NCBI GenBank assembly: GCA_018296165.2
Contig: JACKQL020000047.1
Location: forward strand, 310,001 to 374,000
DNA from: Termitomyces sp. T153
Lineage: Eukaryota; Basidiomycota; Agaricomycetes; Agaricales; Lyophyllaceae
DNA: 64,000 bases
Direction: 5' to 3'
Shown: piece by piece, positions 33,174-43,936 of the stretch
How positions within the stretch are numbered: position 1 is the stretch's first letter
How the letters are laid out: every line of letters begins with the position of its first letter
Notes under the pieces: model-generated
What the model was told of the DNA's origin: nothing
What the model saw: the letters and a program-made list of their open reading frames with translations, nothing else
Database searches by the model: none
Position numbers and translations under genes: made by a program

Positions 33174-34793
33174 ATGTCGAAGACGCAGACGCAGTCGAGA
33201 ACACAAACACACGCTGATGATAGATCGCGAGGACCACGAAAGTTTGAAGTATGGCTGATCAATGAATCGACGACACAGCAACCGGATAGGGAAGGCGGGG
33301 TAGGTCGTTTCGCTAGCGCTGGTGAGGGTGCCAGATATCTCAAGGTGACTACGTTGAGCGATCTGCCTCAATCGCGAGCGACACATAGCGGGAGGGACCA
33401 TGAATCCCACGCTCAGTACTACGAAGCGCCAGCACGAGAGTCGGAAAGATCTCGTAAAGACGGTACTGGAAGGCATCGTACCCCCTCCACCAACGCTCGG
33501 CCACTCGACAATGGTTACCCATCTACTATGCCTGCGCCTTCATGGTCTCGCCCGAGACGCTCTTCTACAGACAACATCGAGCGCGGGTACGCGACAGAGG
33601 GCCCTGGTCCCGACGACAGCAGATACATGTTCCATACCCAGAATTTTCCTGACCGACCCACACGCTCCGACTTGGAAAAAAAGCTTTCCAACTGCATGAA
33701 AGAGAAAAAAGACATTGCCGATTTCCTAAGTCAAACAGTAGCGAAGCTGGAGGTTGCGAGTAGGAGAAATGAGGAGTTGGAAGCACAGGTTCAGAGTCTG
33801 GCCGAAGAGCTTGAAACGATGAAAGGCCAACTTCAGGAAGCGGAGAGTCGCAGACGGAAGATTGCACGCTTACTTCACGAAACTGCATCAGAGCTCCACG
33901 GCGCGAACCACTTCTTGACGAAGGTGGACGCGATGTCGGAAGCGGATGTGGTCAACATGGTCGATACCCTCAACGCCGAGATAATGCAGACATCCGCATT
34001 GATAGCCGATAAACTGGGAGAGCTGACTAGAGGAAAAGAGCCGGAAAGCATAGCTGACGCTGAGAAAAGAAATTTCAATCGGCGAGCATTGGGAAATGCG
34101 CTGATTCAGTATCTGGAACGTGAAGGGCAGTCGATTGATCCTATGTCTGTCCAATTGGCACGACAATTCTGTCTTGCCGAGACTTGTTATGTTGTTGTTG
34201 AATCATGGCGGCCCGGGAAATGGAAAGGTGAAGAGATGTTATTCGAGATATATGCATCTATGAAGAGAACTGGTCAGTTTTCTGCTGTGCAGATATCTAA
34301 CCACACTGAACCTTGGATTATAGTGATTCAACCGGTTCTTGGAAGATGGCGAGCCCTGACTCGAGCCCAGACAAACTACCGAAATAATCAGGTCAAAGTG
34401 AATGCATATTTTTATCGGCGAGTTCAAGATGTCCTGTCCCTTGCTGGTTGGCCGAGCCATATTCCAGAACATCGGAATTTCCTGGACAAATTCAAAGAAC
34501 GGATAGAGTTCCTTGCCACGCTTTCTTTGCGCCTTCATGAGGCTATAAGCAAGGACATGACATCAGGCGAGCTGAGAGTGAAAATGATTTATCCTGGAGA
34601 AAGATTCGAAGACGAATCCATAGATCAGGCGTTCCCGGATGAAACCTCGAATCCAAACGATACACAGTCGAAAAGTGCTTCAGGAACAACGGATCTAGGT
34701 TTGGTCAGAACGGTGGGAGCTGAATCGAGAACACTCAAAAAACCAAAGATAGTTCTGGAATCAGCGCTACATGCGCTCCTGACGGGGGGATGA
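33174..34793 (+). CDS. Coiled-coil family protein C5 (partner of H4)
   Basis: Model: join(33174..34272, 34324..34793), 522 aa. The N-terminal ~160 residues are charged and disordered-looking (many S, T, R and Q). A coiled coil fills about 163-240. The family module MSEADVVNMVDTLNAEI is near 250, VQLARQFCLAETCYVVV near 325. The 51-nt phase-1 intron precedes VLGRWRALT; it keeps the frame, so an unspliced reading also stays open. The end is TLKKPKIVLESAL. Function unknown; same family as C1-C4. Confidence 0.85.
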   Translation: MSKTQTQSRTQTHADDRSRGPRKFEVWLINESTTQQPDREGGVGRFASAGEGARYLKVTTLSDLPQSRATHSGRDHESHAQYYEAPARESERSRKDGTGRHRTPSTNARPLDNGYPSTMPAPSWSRPRRSSTDNIERGYATEGPGPDDSRYMFHTQNFPDRPTRSDLEKKLSNCMKEKKDIADFLSQTVAKLEVASRRNEELEAQVQSLAEELETMKGQLQEAESRRRKIARLLHETASELHGANHFLTKVDAMSEADVVNMVDTLNAEIMQTSALIADKLGELTRGKEPESIADAEKRNFNRRALGNALIQYLEREGQSIDPMSVQLARQFCLAETCYVVVESWRPGKWKGEEMLFEIYASMKRTGQFSAVQISNHTEPWIIVIQPVLGRWRALTRAQTNYRNNQVKVNAYFYRRVQDVLSLAGWPSHIPEHRNFLDKFKERIEFLATLSLRLHEAISKDMTSGELRVKMIYPGERFEDESIDQAFPDETSNPNDTQSKSASGTTDLGLVRTVGAESRTLKKPKIVLESALHALLTGG

Positions 34794-35064
34794 AAGTTCC
34801 AAGCATTAACTCTTCAAAGTTGTCTTATGGCAGGTTGACGCCGCGGCGGTCCTGGGGCATTTTCTTGAATTAAGATTTATGAATATTATCACTGCTGTTG
34901 TCAAAATAGGAATTTATGTGCGAAAGAACCACCTATCACATGTTAATAGGTGAAGGTGAAAATCTGAAGCTTACATCGCAGACCAACGTGGAAACGTGGG
35001 AGTTGTTGTTTCGGCCACCTCGTGATCAGATTATTTGGTTGTCAAACATCTACCCCGTCAGTTG
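34794..35064. other. Intergenic, C5 to U6 copy 2
   Basis: This holds the C5 3' end and the flank of the U6 gene. I see no coding frame or repeat. Confidence 0.4.
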
Positions 35065-35078
35065 AACAAAAAGCAAAA
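35065..35078 (+). promoter_or_regulatory. Putative upstream promoter element of U6 copy 2
   Basis: AACAAAAAGCAAAA ends exactly 37 bp before the U6 start, as for copy 1. A TATA-like ATAAAT lies at 35092-35097, about 20 bp before the start. The flanks of the two U6 copies otherwise differ, which favours function over recent duplication. Confidence 0.6.
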
Positions 35079-35115
35079 GTTTGGGGACCCCATAAATGAC
35101 CGAGTAAAGTCTGTT

Positions 35116-35139
35116 GTCCCCTTCGGGGTGACATACGAA

Positions 35140-35170
<31 letters not shown>

Positions 35171-35235
35171 GGCCCCTGCACAAGGATGACACGCTTTCCC
35201 GGAGTGGTAGACCTACGGGTCTCAATATTTATTTT
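35116..35235 (+). ncRNA. U6: U6 spliceosomal RNA, copy 2
   Basis: The sequence is identical to copy 1 over about 120 nt: 5' stem-loop GTCCCCTTCGGGGT, ACAGAGA box near 35155, GATTAGCATGGCCCC, and the 3' part with GGTAGACCTACGGG. It ends near a TTTT run at 35232-35235. It is uninterrupted and should be a functional Pol III gene. A long open frame that overlaps it is therefore not a protein gene. Confidence 0.93.
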
Positions 35236-35716
35236 ATTATCGTTCTACTGTCATTTACTTACTCTCTACCCACAGACCGAGTTCTTCGGCATGGGTCATA
35301 TTTACTGTTTGAGTTTTCCACAATGTTTGCTCTGCTCCAACTTGACGTTATCAAATTCAGTCGACAAACAGCAAACCACGAGAGCCACGTCATGATGCAT
35401 GAGAGTTTTTGCCGTACTAATAGTAACACTGTTCCTCAACGAAACCTTGAAAAGATCAGTGATCACGGTCTCTACGAAGCTTCCCTGCATCCATCGAAAA
35501 CATCACATGCGTCAGAAACTGGAAGTGCGGTCCGTTGTGCTTCGTTACAATGACCGCCTGACCCATGTTCCGCTTAATCATCTTTCTTACTGATGTTCAA
35601 AATTAGATCGAGTCAATCGTTCAACCTTTGAACATAATGCTTCTAGGTGTTCTTTTTGGACCACATCTCTTTGAATTGCAGGCAGGGTACATATATTTTA
35701 GCTGAACAGTCTTACG
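35236..35716. other. Intergenic, U6 to GH29
   Basis: No recognised coding frame or RNA was found. The last 100 bases should contain the GH29 promoter. Confidence 0.4.
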
Positions 35717-38700
35717 ATGCGAGTCTTTGCATTTTCACAATCTGCGCTTAGTATCTGCTACGCGGCCAGCTTGCTCAAATTTCCCTCTGTACCGTTGCCC
35801 TTATCATCTCTCCTTGACAATCAAGCTGCTTCTTCAGATGGCTCTGCTGACTTTGATGGTGAAGGATCCAGCTTTGACAGTCAGTTTCTACCTCAGGGCA
35901 CGTGGAATTACGACGGAATCGATGTATGTAGCTCATTTCATCATCTGGCCATCCTAGAGAACTGACGGAGTCTAGTACGAACTTCCCTCGGTCTGGGGCA
36001 CGGGAAATGACAATTTTATCGCTAACGGACAGGTTCTGACTCTTGCGCAACCCTCCTATACGCATGAGATTCATCTCTTGTATGCTGGTGATGGGTCCGG
36101 TGGTAGGATAGCCGCTAACGCAAGTGCCTCGAACAGGAATGACATCTAACCTTTATAGGTGCATTTGTATCGGATTTCGAGCTTACTTTCGCGGATAACT
36201 CCTCTCAAACCATCCAGTGTGAGTAACTGCTATACTATCAACACATTTTGAGAAACACACTGAGGGCGATTTATTCAGTGTACGCAAGGAATTGGTGGAT
36301 GTGGCCGAATCTCAACATCGGTGTGATACAGACGTGAGCCTTCATTCGAGATATACCCTTTTGGGACCTGACAGAGCAATCATGGGAATGATCAGACCAT
36401 ACCATTTCGAAGACAGTGGAACCACCAAAAACTTCAACTCCACCCAGATCTATCAGTGGTCGACATCCATCTTCTCCGAACAAGCCCTGAAGAGCATAAC
36501 GCTCCCACGTGTTGGCTCTTCCCAACGGCTTCACTTGTTCGCCATCTCTTTTACCCCATCCACCCTGCCGGGCGAAAACTCTCGGCCTGCCCTTTCCGTA
36601 CGCCAGGCACGCTTTACTACGCGGTGGGAGCTTATCGATGGCATTCGCGCCCAGGCGGTAGAGGTGACACTCGCAAACCTCTTGCCTGCATTTACATTGT
36701 CATCAGCAACCTCAGTCCACTCGGAGTTGCTTGTCTCGATTGAAGGTGCAGGTATCGAGACTACGAGCCCTGGCTCGATATATCGGCTGGTCCCTTCAGA
36801 CCAAGCGAGAGTCGATGTGTTTATCACGGGAAGTAAAGTGGGAGGACAAGCAACTGTCCGTCTTCGAAATACTAGTGGCGAGGACTTGGGGTCGTCTGAA
36901 GGTTGGGCAACGGCCCCGTTGATCGAAGAGTGGACGCCTGACGCTGCCGTTCTCAGAATGCACGAGACACCGAGCTGGGTAAGCTATGAAACGACATATA
37001 TCATGAGGCCTTTTGACTAGAATTCTGTAGTGGAACGGAGCCAAGTTCGGCATTTTGTAAGGCTTTTGTCGTTTCAATTTCATCTACGCTAATGTTTTTT
37101 GCAGCATACACTGGGGTGTCTACAGCTACCCGGCCTGGGTGAGTCGATATCATCGATAACATTAGTACCTCTACAACCTGCTTTCAGGGGCCACCGACAT
37201 CTTATGCGGAGTGGTACGAGTATGTGGCCATGCCAGTTAACCTACAATCTGGATACTTACCGTCTTGTAGCTGGGATCTCCATCAAATCGACAGTCCAAC
37301 TTACCATCACCACCTCGACACATATGGACCTGTGCGTATTGAACTAGATATGGTTTCTGCATTGCTGATTGCCACCTAGGATGTAGTTTACGATGATTTT
37401 ATTCCACACTTCACCGCCTCCAAATTCAACGCGAGTGCATGGGTCGATCTATTCGACAAGGCTGGAGCACAGTACTTCGTACTTGTTTCGGCAAGTCATT
37501 TTCTCTTGTTTATAGGCAATCGTGCACTGGCTGAATTGAGATATGTAGAAACATCATGACGGGTTTGCTCTGTTCGACACGGGAGATACAACACATCGAA
37601 GTAGTGTCTATCTTGGTCCAAAGCGCGATTTTCTGTCAGAGCTCTTCACGACAGCAAAGAACGAGAAACCTCACCTTCATCGCGGAACGTATTATTCTCT
37701 ACCAGAATGGTATGAACCATTGAAAAATCATCTTTTCTACCTTTCACAGTTACTCAAGGTTTAGTCCTGATTTTGGTCCCTATGGATTCTCGTCATGGCC
37801 AGGTCACTTAGCGCACAATGCATTTAATAATTCGGAGCTCGAACCGTACACTGGTCGACTCCCTATTACTGATTATCTGGATAATCTTCAGCTGCCTCAT
37901 ATGATGGCCCTCGCATATCAATACGAAACAGAAATTATGTGGTGTGATATCGGAGGCCCAAATAAAACTCTGGATTTCGCCGCCCAATATTACAACCATG
38001 CATGGGGAGAGGGGCGTCAAGTTACTATGAACAACAGTATGGGTCGTAAATGCAATTTTATCCAATGTTTTGATCATGGAAAAAACAGGATGCGCAGCGG
38101 TACCCGACTTTGAAACGCCCGAGTATGCTACGTTTGGATCTACGCAGACCGGAAGTTGGGAGTCGAACGAGGGCATGGATCCTTTCAGTTACGGATATAA
38201 CTCAGTGACATTAGCAAGTCAATACAAGAATGCCTCGGATATCGTGCAGACATTGGTTGATATCGTATCAAAAAATGGCAACTAGTACGTCTGCCTCCTT
38301 CACTTCCTTGATAAGGTTACTAACACACTCACTTCAAGTCTTCTTGATGTCGGGCCTACAGCTGAAGGCGAGATCATCGCTCCAGAGATGGATAACCTCC
38401 TCGATGCCGGCACATGGTTGAAGTATTCTGGAGACTGTATCTACAATACAGTAGGTGGTGAATTCCATCGTTCTGACACAGCACTGACATGGGCTAATAC
38501 TCAGACTTATTGGTTCCCAATCCCCCAAGAAGTCGTCCCGGAACAATCACTTCGATTTACGACAACCCCCAAGACATTTTGCTTTGTGGCATTTAATCAG
38601 CCTTCCGGCGGGACATTAACGATTCAAAAGCGACTGCCGATCATGCCTGGGGACACTATCAGATTGTTTGGTCCCGGAGGTGCAGGAGCAGTATTGCCTT

Positions 38701-38804
38701 GGTCGGTCGATAACACTGGCAGGCTAAATGTCAACATATCAGACGACGTGGTTTCGGAAGGACGTTTCGCGTGGGCGTTCCAGATCTCGTATTCAATCGA
38801 TTGA
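35717..38804 (+). CDS. Secreted GH29 alpha-L-fucosidase
   Basis: About 15 exons; the first are 35717..35923, 35976..36099, 36159..36218, 36279..36333, 36396..36978, 37031..37056, 37105..37138, with the stop at 38802-38804. The N-terminus (MRVFAFSQSALSICYAASLL) looks like a signal peptide. Residues before the catalytic part include NWWMWPNLNIGVIQ and YHFEDSGTTKNF, typical of fungal GH29 proteins. The catalytic barrel shows WNGAKFGIFIHWG, KHHDGF and MWCDIGG, whose Asp is the expected nucleophile; LLDVGPTAEGEI follows, then a beta-rich C-terminal domain. It should release alpha-L-fucose from glycans outside the cell. The intron before KHHDGF starts GC (TTTCG|GCAAGT, about 37491). The later exon ends are less certain. 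Confidence 0.9.
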
Positions 38805-38963
38805 CACCAAGATGAATATTTACTCATCTCACTGAGGGATAGAACCAGTAATGTGAACGTGAGATAGTTAAGCACGCTAAAATAAAAAATCCAAATGATA
38901 CATATATGTCCGAATTCCTACCTCATGATCGTACAACTGTACTGCATATCATATCAATTGAAC

Positions 38964-39723
38964 TTATGCGCCAACTCCAATACTTTTAAGGTATCCAAGT
39001 CTGTGTGGGTTAATATCGGTATCTGCGCTCCGATTATAGGGGATCCACTTGGGCTCGTCCTAAGAATATCCGTGAATTTGAAGCAAGTGTTATACATATT
39101 TCTCAAATGCATTACTTTGAAGAGACGAAGAGCCTTAATGTTATTCGTCATATCCAGGGTGAAACGATGGTAAATTCCCTCAGGAATGACGAGAAGGTCG
39201 CCCGGCTGAACAGCAATCCGAATCCATGAATCAGACGGAGTTTCTGTATCTCTGTCAGCCAGCCCAGCAATGATCATTATTGATTATCGAATTGACTAAC
39301 CACGGACGTCGAAAAAACCACGACCAGCAAGAACATAGCGGATTTCTTCGTCTTCGTGCATATGTCTTCAAGGTAATCAGGGATTAGCAACGTTCAAGAA
39401 AGACGTTCAGCTCCATACTCTTCGAAGAATCCTTTCATTTTGGTCTCGTAAAGCTGTTGATCAGTTCAATTATCAGCTCCTCGCTTAGCCGCGGATACAC
39501 ATACATCTCCAAGCCCTTCCTTCGACACGTTGATCATATCACGATTCTTGTACCCCTCTTGCGCCGCGAGCCTATCGATTTCTGTCTCGTAGCCTTCCAC
39601 CGGGATGGTCCAAAACTTTATGCCCAGCGTTTTGAGTTTCTCGACTGATACAGGACGCGATGGAACGTAGTCATGCGGCAAACGCTGGTCACCTTCAAGG
39701 TTATCGTAGTAGTACGCACGCAT
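38964..39723 (-). CDS. ADI1: Acireductone dioxygenase, methionine salvage
   Basis: Model: complement(join(38964..39059, 39116..39249, 39301..39365, 39419..39453, 39505..39723)), 182 aa, the usual length. It starts [18 protein letters not shown], the family hallmark. The metal site [10 protein letters not shown] (HxHxxxE) is in exons 3 and 4 follows with [14 protein letters not shown], then [18 protein letters not shown], which supplies the last His. The cupin enzyme uses Fe(II) to convert acireductone to the 2-oxo acid of methionine and formate in the methionine salvage pathway. All four introns are GT-AG. The exon-4 acceptor was chosen to keep the VRDTET frame. Confidence 0.93.
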
Positions 39724-41351
39724 TGTGACAAGGGGTCAGTACCAGTGAGAAATGGTGGATGAGAACAAGTTAAATAATGACAGTAGCAGTAGTCACGGGT
39801 GGATGGAGCGTGTTTGCCGTGATGGCGCAAAACTTCCGTGACTAATCCGGTCCGGGGCAGACGTAAGAACTTTGGGCTTTCATTCTCTTCCATCCCTACA
39901 GTCATGTTATCGTCTTGATATCATCAGTATGATATCTTTATCTCGCTGAGTTCAATTTGATCTGTACATCCAAACTATCGTGGAATTGTATCTCGCTTGC
40001 TTCAGCTTCATCTTCTCCTACTTCACATCCAAGTCTGTCCATCGACATATCGATTAAGTCTCCAAGGCCTAGCTTGATTCCGCTGATTGCTAGTATTTGA
40101 AGGACCACGGCTACACTAATGGGCATCGTGATCTAGTTCGACCTGTTTCGGTACCTCTCACTGCATTGTGAAAGAAGTGTGGTTGTAATCTGTTAACCTG
40201 CGTAGTACCGAGTGTACAACTTCGCAAAAAGAGGGTTTCAAACTTATGTGCGAGCAGGTTTCACGATACGACGAATTTCGATCTTTTAGGGCAAGTTTCT
40301 CGTCTGTGTCCTATCATGGAGATTTCAGCGAATAAAAGACCCCGTTTGGCCAGCTGATCAGAATTGGCAGAACTTTTTGAATATTGGACAAGCGGCCTAT
40401 CTTCAAGGTACGAGACTGCATATCTTTCAGTGTATGTCAAGTTGAGACTAGCTATCACTTCTGCTATCTCCGCCGTCGTTTATTGTTCACTTATGTATTG
40501 AACTTATTTTGATATCCTGGCAAGATTGCGAAACAGCGATCTAAATTGACGTCTCTTTCTGGGAGTGATTGGATATACTCTGGCATTCTCCAAAAGAGAA
40601 TATCGTAGGATTGATATCTCGTATCGGCGCTTATTTTAGCGAGCCTCCACTTTTTATTGTATTCTTTTCTGGAACTATGTGACTCTCAACCATGCTTCGC
40701 GAAACCAGAATGTATCCTCCGCTTAAGAGGCACAACTTGTTTCCGTGGAAACCCTATCTCCTCAGGTCTTTTCTTCCCTGTAACTGATTGCTACGGTGGT
40801 GCAACGATCATATTCATTCGACAAGTAATCGTCTCAAATGCGATACATGGCTGGATGAAGGGTCTCGTTGTTCCTTTTTCGGCTTGGGATAGTATTGACG
40901 CCAACAGGTTCCAGCCAGTTGCGAGATCAATACATTTCCCCAACAATATATTCAGTCTTGGTGAAATGAATCTGCCATTTAGAACACGTTCTTTGTTTCT
41001 CTCACAGGTGTCATAGGGGCCTACATGGACACAGCCCCTACTTTCTCTGTTTGGTTGTTGTTGTTTCTCGGTCGATATTATGACGGCGGCTGCCAGCTGT
41101 TACCTATTGTCACCGTGTTCGAGATCTTGTCAAATGATGGGAGCTAAAGTACAGTATAAGATCGCGGACTTTGAAGCGCGTGGATAACATTAGACCACAA
41201 ATCCACTCAGAGCGGGTAGAATGAGAATCAGTACCAATCTTGATTTAAACATGCAGTATGGAAAATTGGTGGCGGCAATCTTGATTACATATCGGACGAG
41301 ACAATCTTAAATACGTATCAATTACTTGGCGTGAACGCAGCGGATATTCAA
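39724..41351. other. 1.6-kb stretch without a supported gene
   Basis: The first part should be the ADI1 promoter. A minus-strand frame of 62 codons at 39938-40126 (MPISVAVVLQILAISG start, acidic end) could be a small protein with a signal-like N-terminus, but nothing confirms it. A plus-strand frame at 40657-41016 opens with TTG and resembles no family. The rest holds no RNA gene or repeat that I can see. Confidence 0.4.
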
Positions 41352-42167
41352 CTAAGTTGATGCAAAACTCTGTAGGGATACAGTGGTTTCTGTCTTCCAA
41401 GGATTTTCCTTCAGGTGTGGATCTTGAAAAGGGCTGTTGGGCTCATTGCCTGACCGAGAAGGCGTGGGGCTTGGAGGTTGCGCAACCTCGGGCTCAGAGT
41501 CTGTTTGTATCGATCGCATTGCAAATTTCAGTAGCTTATTGATGGAGATAAATAGTCTCTCACCTTTGGTCGCGACCAGTTTATCATTAGAGTCAGGTAA
41601 CTTGGTATAAGCTTTCCTGAAGCGTTCCAATCGTGCTTTCCTCTTGTGTTGTTCGATTTTCTGTTGGTCGACGTCCACTCGTCGTTTGGCCCTTGTAGAT
41701 ATTTCCTGTACGAGCCGTTCAAGCGATTGCCATATTCATAGAAGAATTAATGACTCACCACTACCAAAGCCGAAGCTTCCTGGCATTTCAGTTTTGCTTC
41801 ATTAGCCTGATTCTTGTTTCGATTATATTTCCTGGCTCGAACGATGAAGTTGTCAAACGATAATCCATCTTGAGAAACCGTGACAACCGTTGTTCTAGCT
41901 CTGGTAATGGTGGCTAAGGCCGTGAAAGCAGTTTGTCTGTCAATCATCTCACTTTTCGTATTCTTTCATTGATAAATCGAACTCCGTGTCATCCAGATAC
42001 ACGCTGTAACCGTTTATCCTGTTCATAATACTATCGAGGATGGCATTGGCTTCGGCTAGTGGGTCACGGATGTTTTCGTGTTTATTGACAGTGAAGAAGC
42101 CTAAGGAAAGGAAGTCCACTGCAAAGGAGCCAATAGTGGCCCAACTAGCAGCTGTATTCAAGGTCAT
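41352..42167 (-). CDS. Hypothetical fungal protein, 215 aa
   Basis: Model: complement(join(41352..41500, 41564..41705, 41759..41900, 41953..42167)). The last intron (63 nt) keeps the frame and may be retained. The N-terminus MTLNTAASWATIGSFAVDFL is mildly hydrophobic. The middle is rich in K, R, Q and E and probably helical (ARKYNRNKNQANEAKLK, QQKIEQHKRKARLERFRK); the C-terminus is proline- and serine-rich. I recognise no domain. It is divergent from the kinase-like gene, 397 bp apart, so the two may share control sequences. Confidence 0.6.
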
Positions 42168-42564
42168 TGAGACACAGATATATGGAGGAGACGGTGACGG
42201 AGGAGTAAGCTTGTAGCCAGTTGATTGGCTGCGAACTTGTTACGACAATTTATACAAGTAGAAGCGATTGGACATCTTCAAATTCAGAACAAGAGACGTA
42301 GTAATGGAAGGCTCATGGATGTAGTTGATTGGGAACCTGAAGGTTTCATTGTTTTGACCGCGCTAAAAAGAACGAATTGAGTACAAGCAACATCTTACGG
42401 ATTCGAAGTCAAGGAGAAAAGTACATACTTCTACTTTGATGGCGTTTCAGAAGATTACCCACGCTTGTCAAACATTCAATGAATGGAAACAACTTGGAAA
42501 CTTAGATATCAACCAGATTCACTTTCTAACAACTTTCACTTGTTTCTTCGAAAGTCTTTGAAAG
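42168..42564. promoter_or_regulatory. Intergenic region between two divergent genes
   Basis: These 397 bp separate the start codons of the 215-aa protein and the kinase-like gene. No specific sites are recognised. Confidence 0.35.
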
Positions 42565-43936
42565 ATGGGCACTCCGTTCGATCCTGAAACTTTTGTGTCT
42601 TATAAATCTGGGGGGCCAGAGAACACAGGGGGTGAACTGGCACTGATTGAGGTCTTTTGGAGAAAGCATTGTCAGTTTCTCAAACACCATGGGTACACGC
42701 TCCGACCTCGCTATCAGCCAGATTGGAGGCCTTCCTGGTTAGATACCTCTAAAAACTGGCTTGAATGTGAGGATGGAGTTTTCCCGAGGGTGAGCGACTC
42801 GAATTCTTGCTTTTGAAATGTGTTATCCTTATACTTTCCTGGCTCATAGAGCACCGTGCTAGATGCAACTCGTACTGACGGAACTCCTGTCATGATTAAA
42901 GCTATCCATCGTACTCGTTCGCCTGATGAGATTCCCGTCGGCAAACTGCTCTCTTCTGAGCGTCTGGCTTCCCCGAGGAATCACTGTATACCTTACCTGG
43001 AAATCATCGACCCACCAGAAGGTTCAGATGAAGCATTTGTAGTCTTGCCTCTCCTAGTCCCAACAGAACTAGCGCCATTTGAAACCATTGGTGAGGCAGT
43101 AGAATTTTTTCGTCAGATATTTGAGGTATATTCCGCTTTTACTTGAATCCGAGGACATGAGGGTTTATGATCACTCTAGGGTTTAGAATTCATGCACGAG
43201 CACAATATTGCACACGAGTAAGACTATTTATACTCCTCGGGAACGTTGGAATCCGCTTGTTAAATGCTTGATGAGTATAGAGACTGCAAATACGACAACA
43301 TCATGGCAGACAGTTGGCACCTTTTCGATGCTCCTCCTCACCCCTTTGAGGGCAATATGAAGCGCGATTTTAGTGGTCCGATTTCTGTTGTCAGATCTCG
43401 AACTAGGAAACCTGTCAAGTATTACCTCATAGACTTTGATTTATCGAAAGAGTACCCTCCTGGAGGCCCGCCGCGTCTTGAAGAACCGCCATGGGGAGGT
43501 GACAAGACCGTCCCAGAGCATTTACTACCTGATGCTCCTCCCTGTGACCCGTTCCCGGTTGATGTATATTGTTTAGGAAACTGCGTTAGGAAGAACTTTC
43601 TTGATGTGCGTGTGACTATGTGCTTAGGGTTTTCACTTCTTAACTGCGGTATAGGGCTATCAATTTCAGGGTTATCAAATGCGCAAAGGCAGGAAGGGTT
43701 TTGAATTCATGCGTGAGCTTGTTGACGACATGACGAATCCCGATCCCCTAAAGCGGCCCCAAATGAACGAAGCCGCTTCTCGTTTGAATACTATCATTGA
43801 CGGTCTTAACGATTGGCAGCTGCGTTCGCCCATTGTTGAAGTTGGTCAACGAACTAAGGTTACAACATTCATCAAACATTGGACTAAGCAACTTGTGCGG
43901 AAAGCGCGGGGAATCCCTGCAATACCCAAGGTTTGA
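42565..43936 (+). CDS. Fungal protein kinase-like protein, HED variant
   Basis: Model: join(42565..42789, 42850..43125, 43180..43217, 43281..43605, 43670..43936), 376 aa. The protein follows the short kinase-like pattern common in Agaricomycetes: ATP-site lysine in VMIKAIHR, FETIGEAVEFFRQIFEGLEF, a catalytic loop FMHEHNIAHEDCKYDNIM, then YYLIDFDLSKEY, and the C-lobe VDVYCLGN and MTNPDPLKRP. The usual HRD reads HED and DFG reads DFD, and no glycine-rich loop is clear. Activity is therefore uncertain; it may be a pseudokinase. A decayed copy of its last exon lies at 45274-45400. Confidence 0.8.

Noticed and set aside
35035..35553. Open frame of 172 codons
   Set aside because: It runs straight through the U6 RNA gene at 35116-35235 and has no family similarity.
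36334..36374. 41-nt intron in GH29 ending at 36374
   Set aside because: A 62-nt intron ending at 36395 gives the expected TPYHFED sequence and a normal length.
40657..41016. Plus-strand frame of 119 codons
   Set aside because: It opens with TTG, has no recognisable domain, and no convincing splice partners were found around it.
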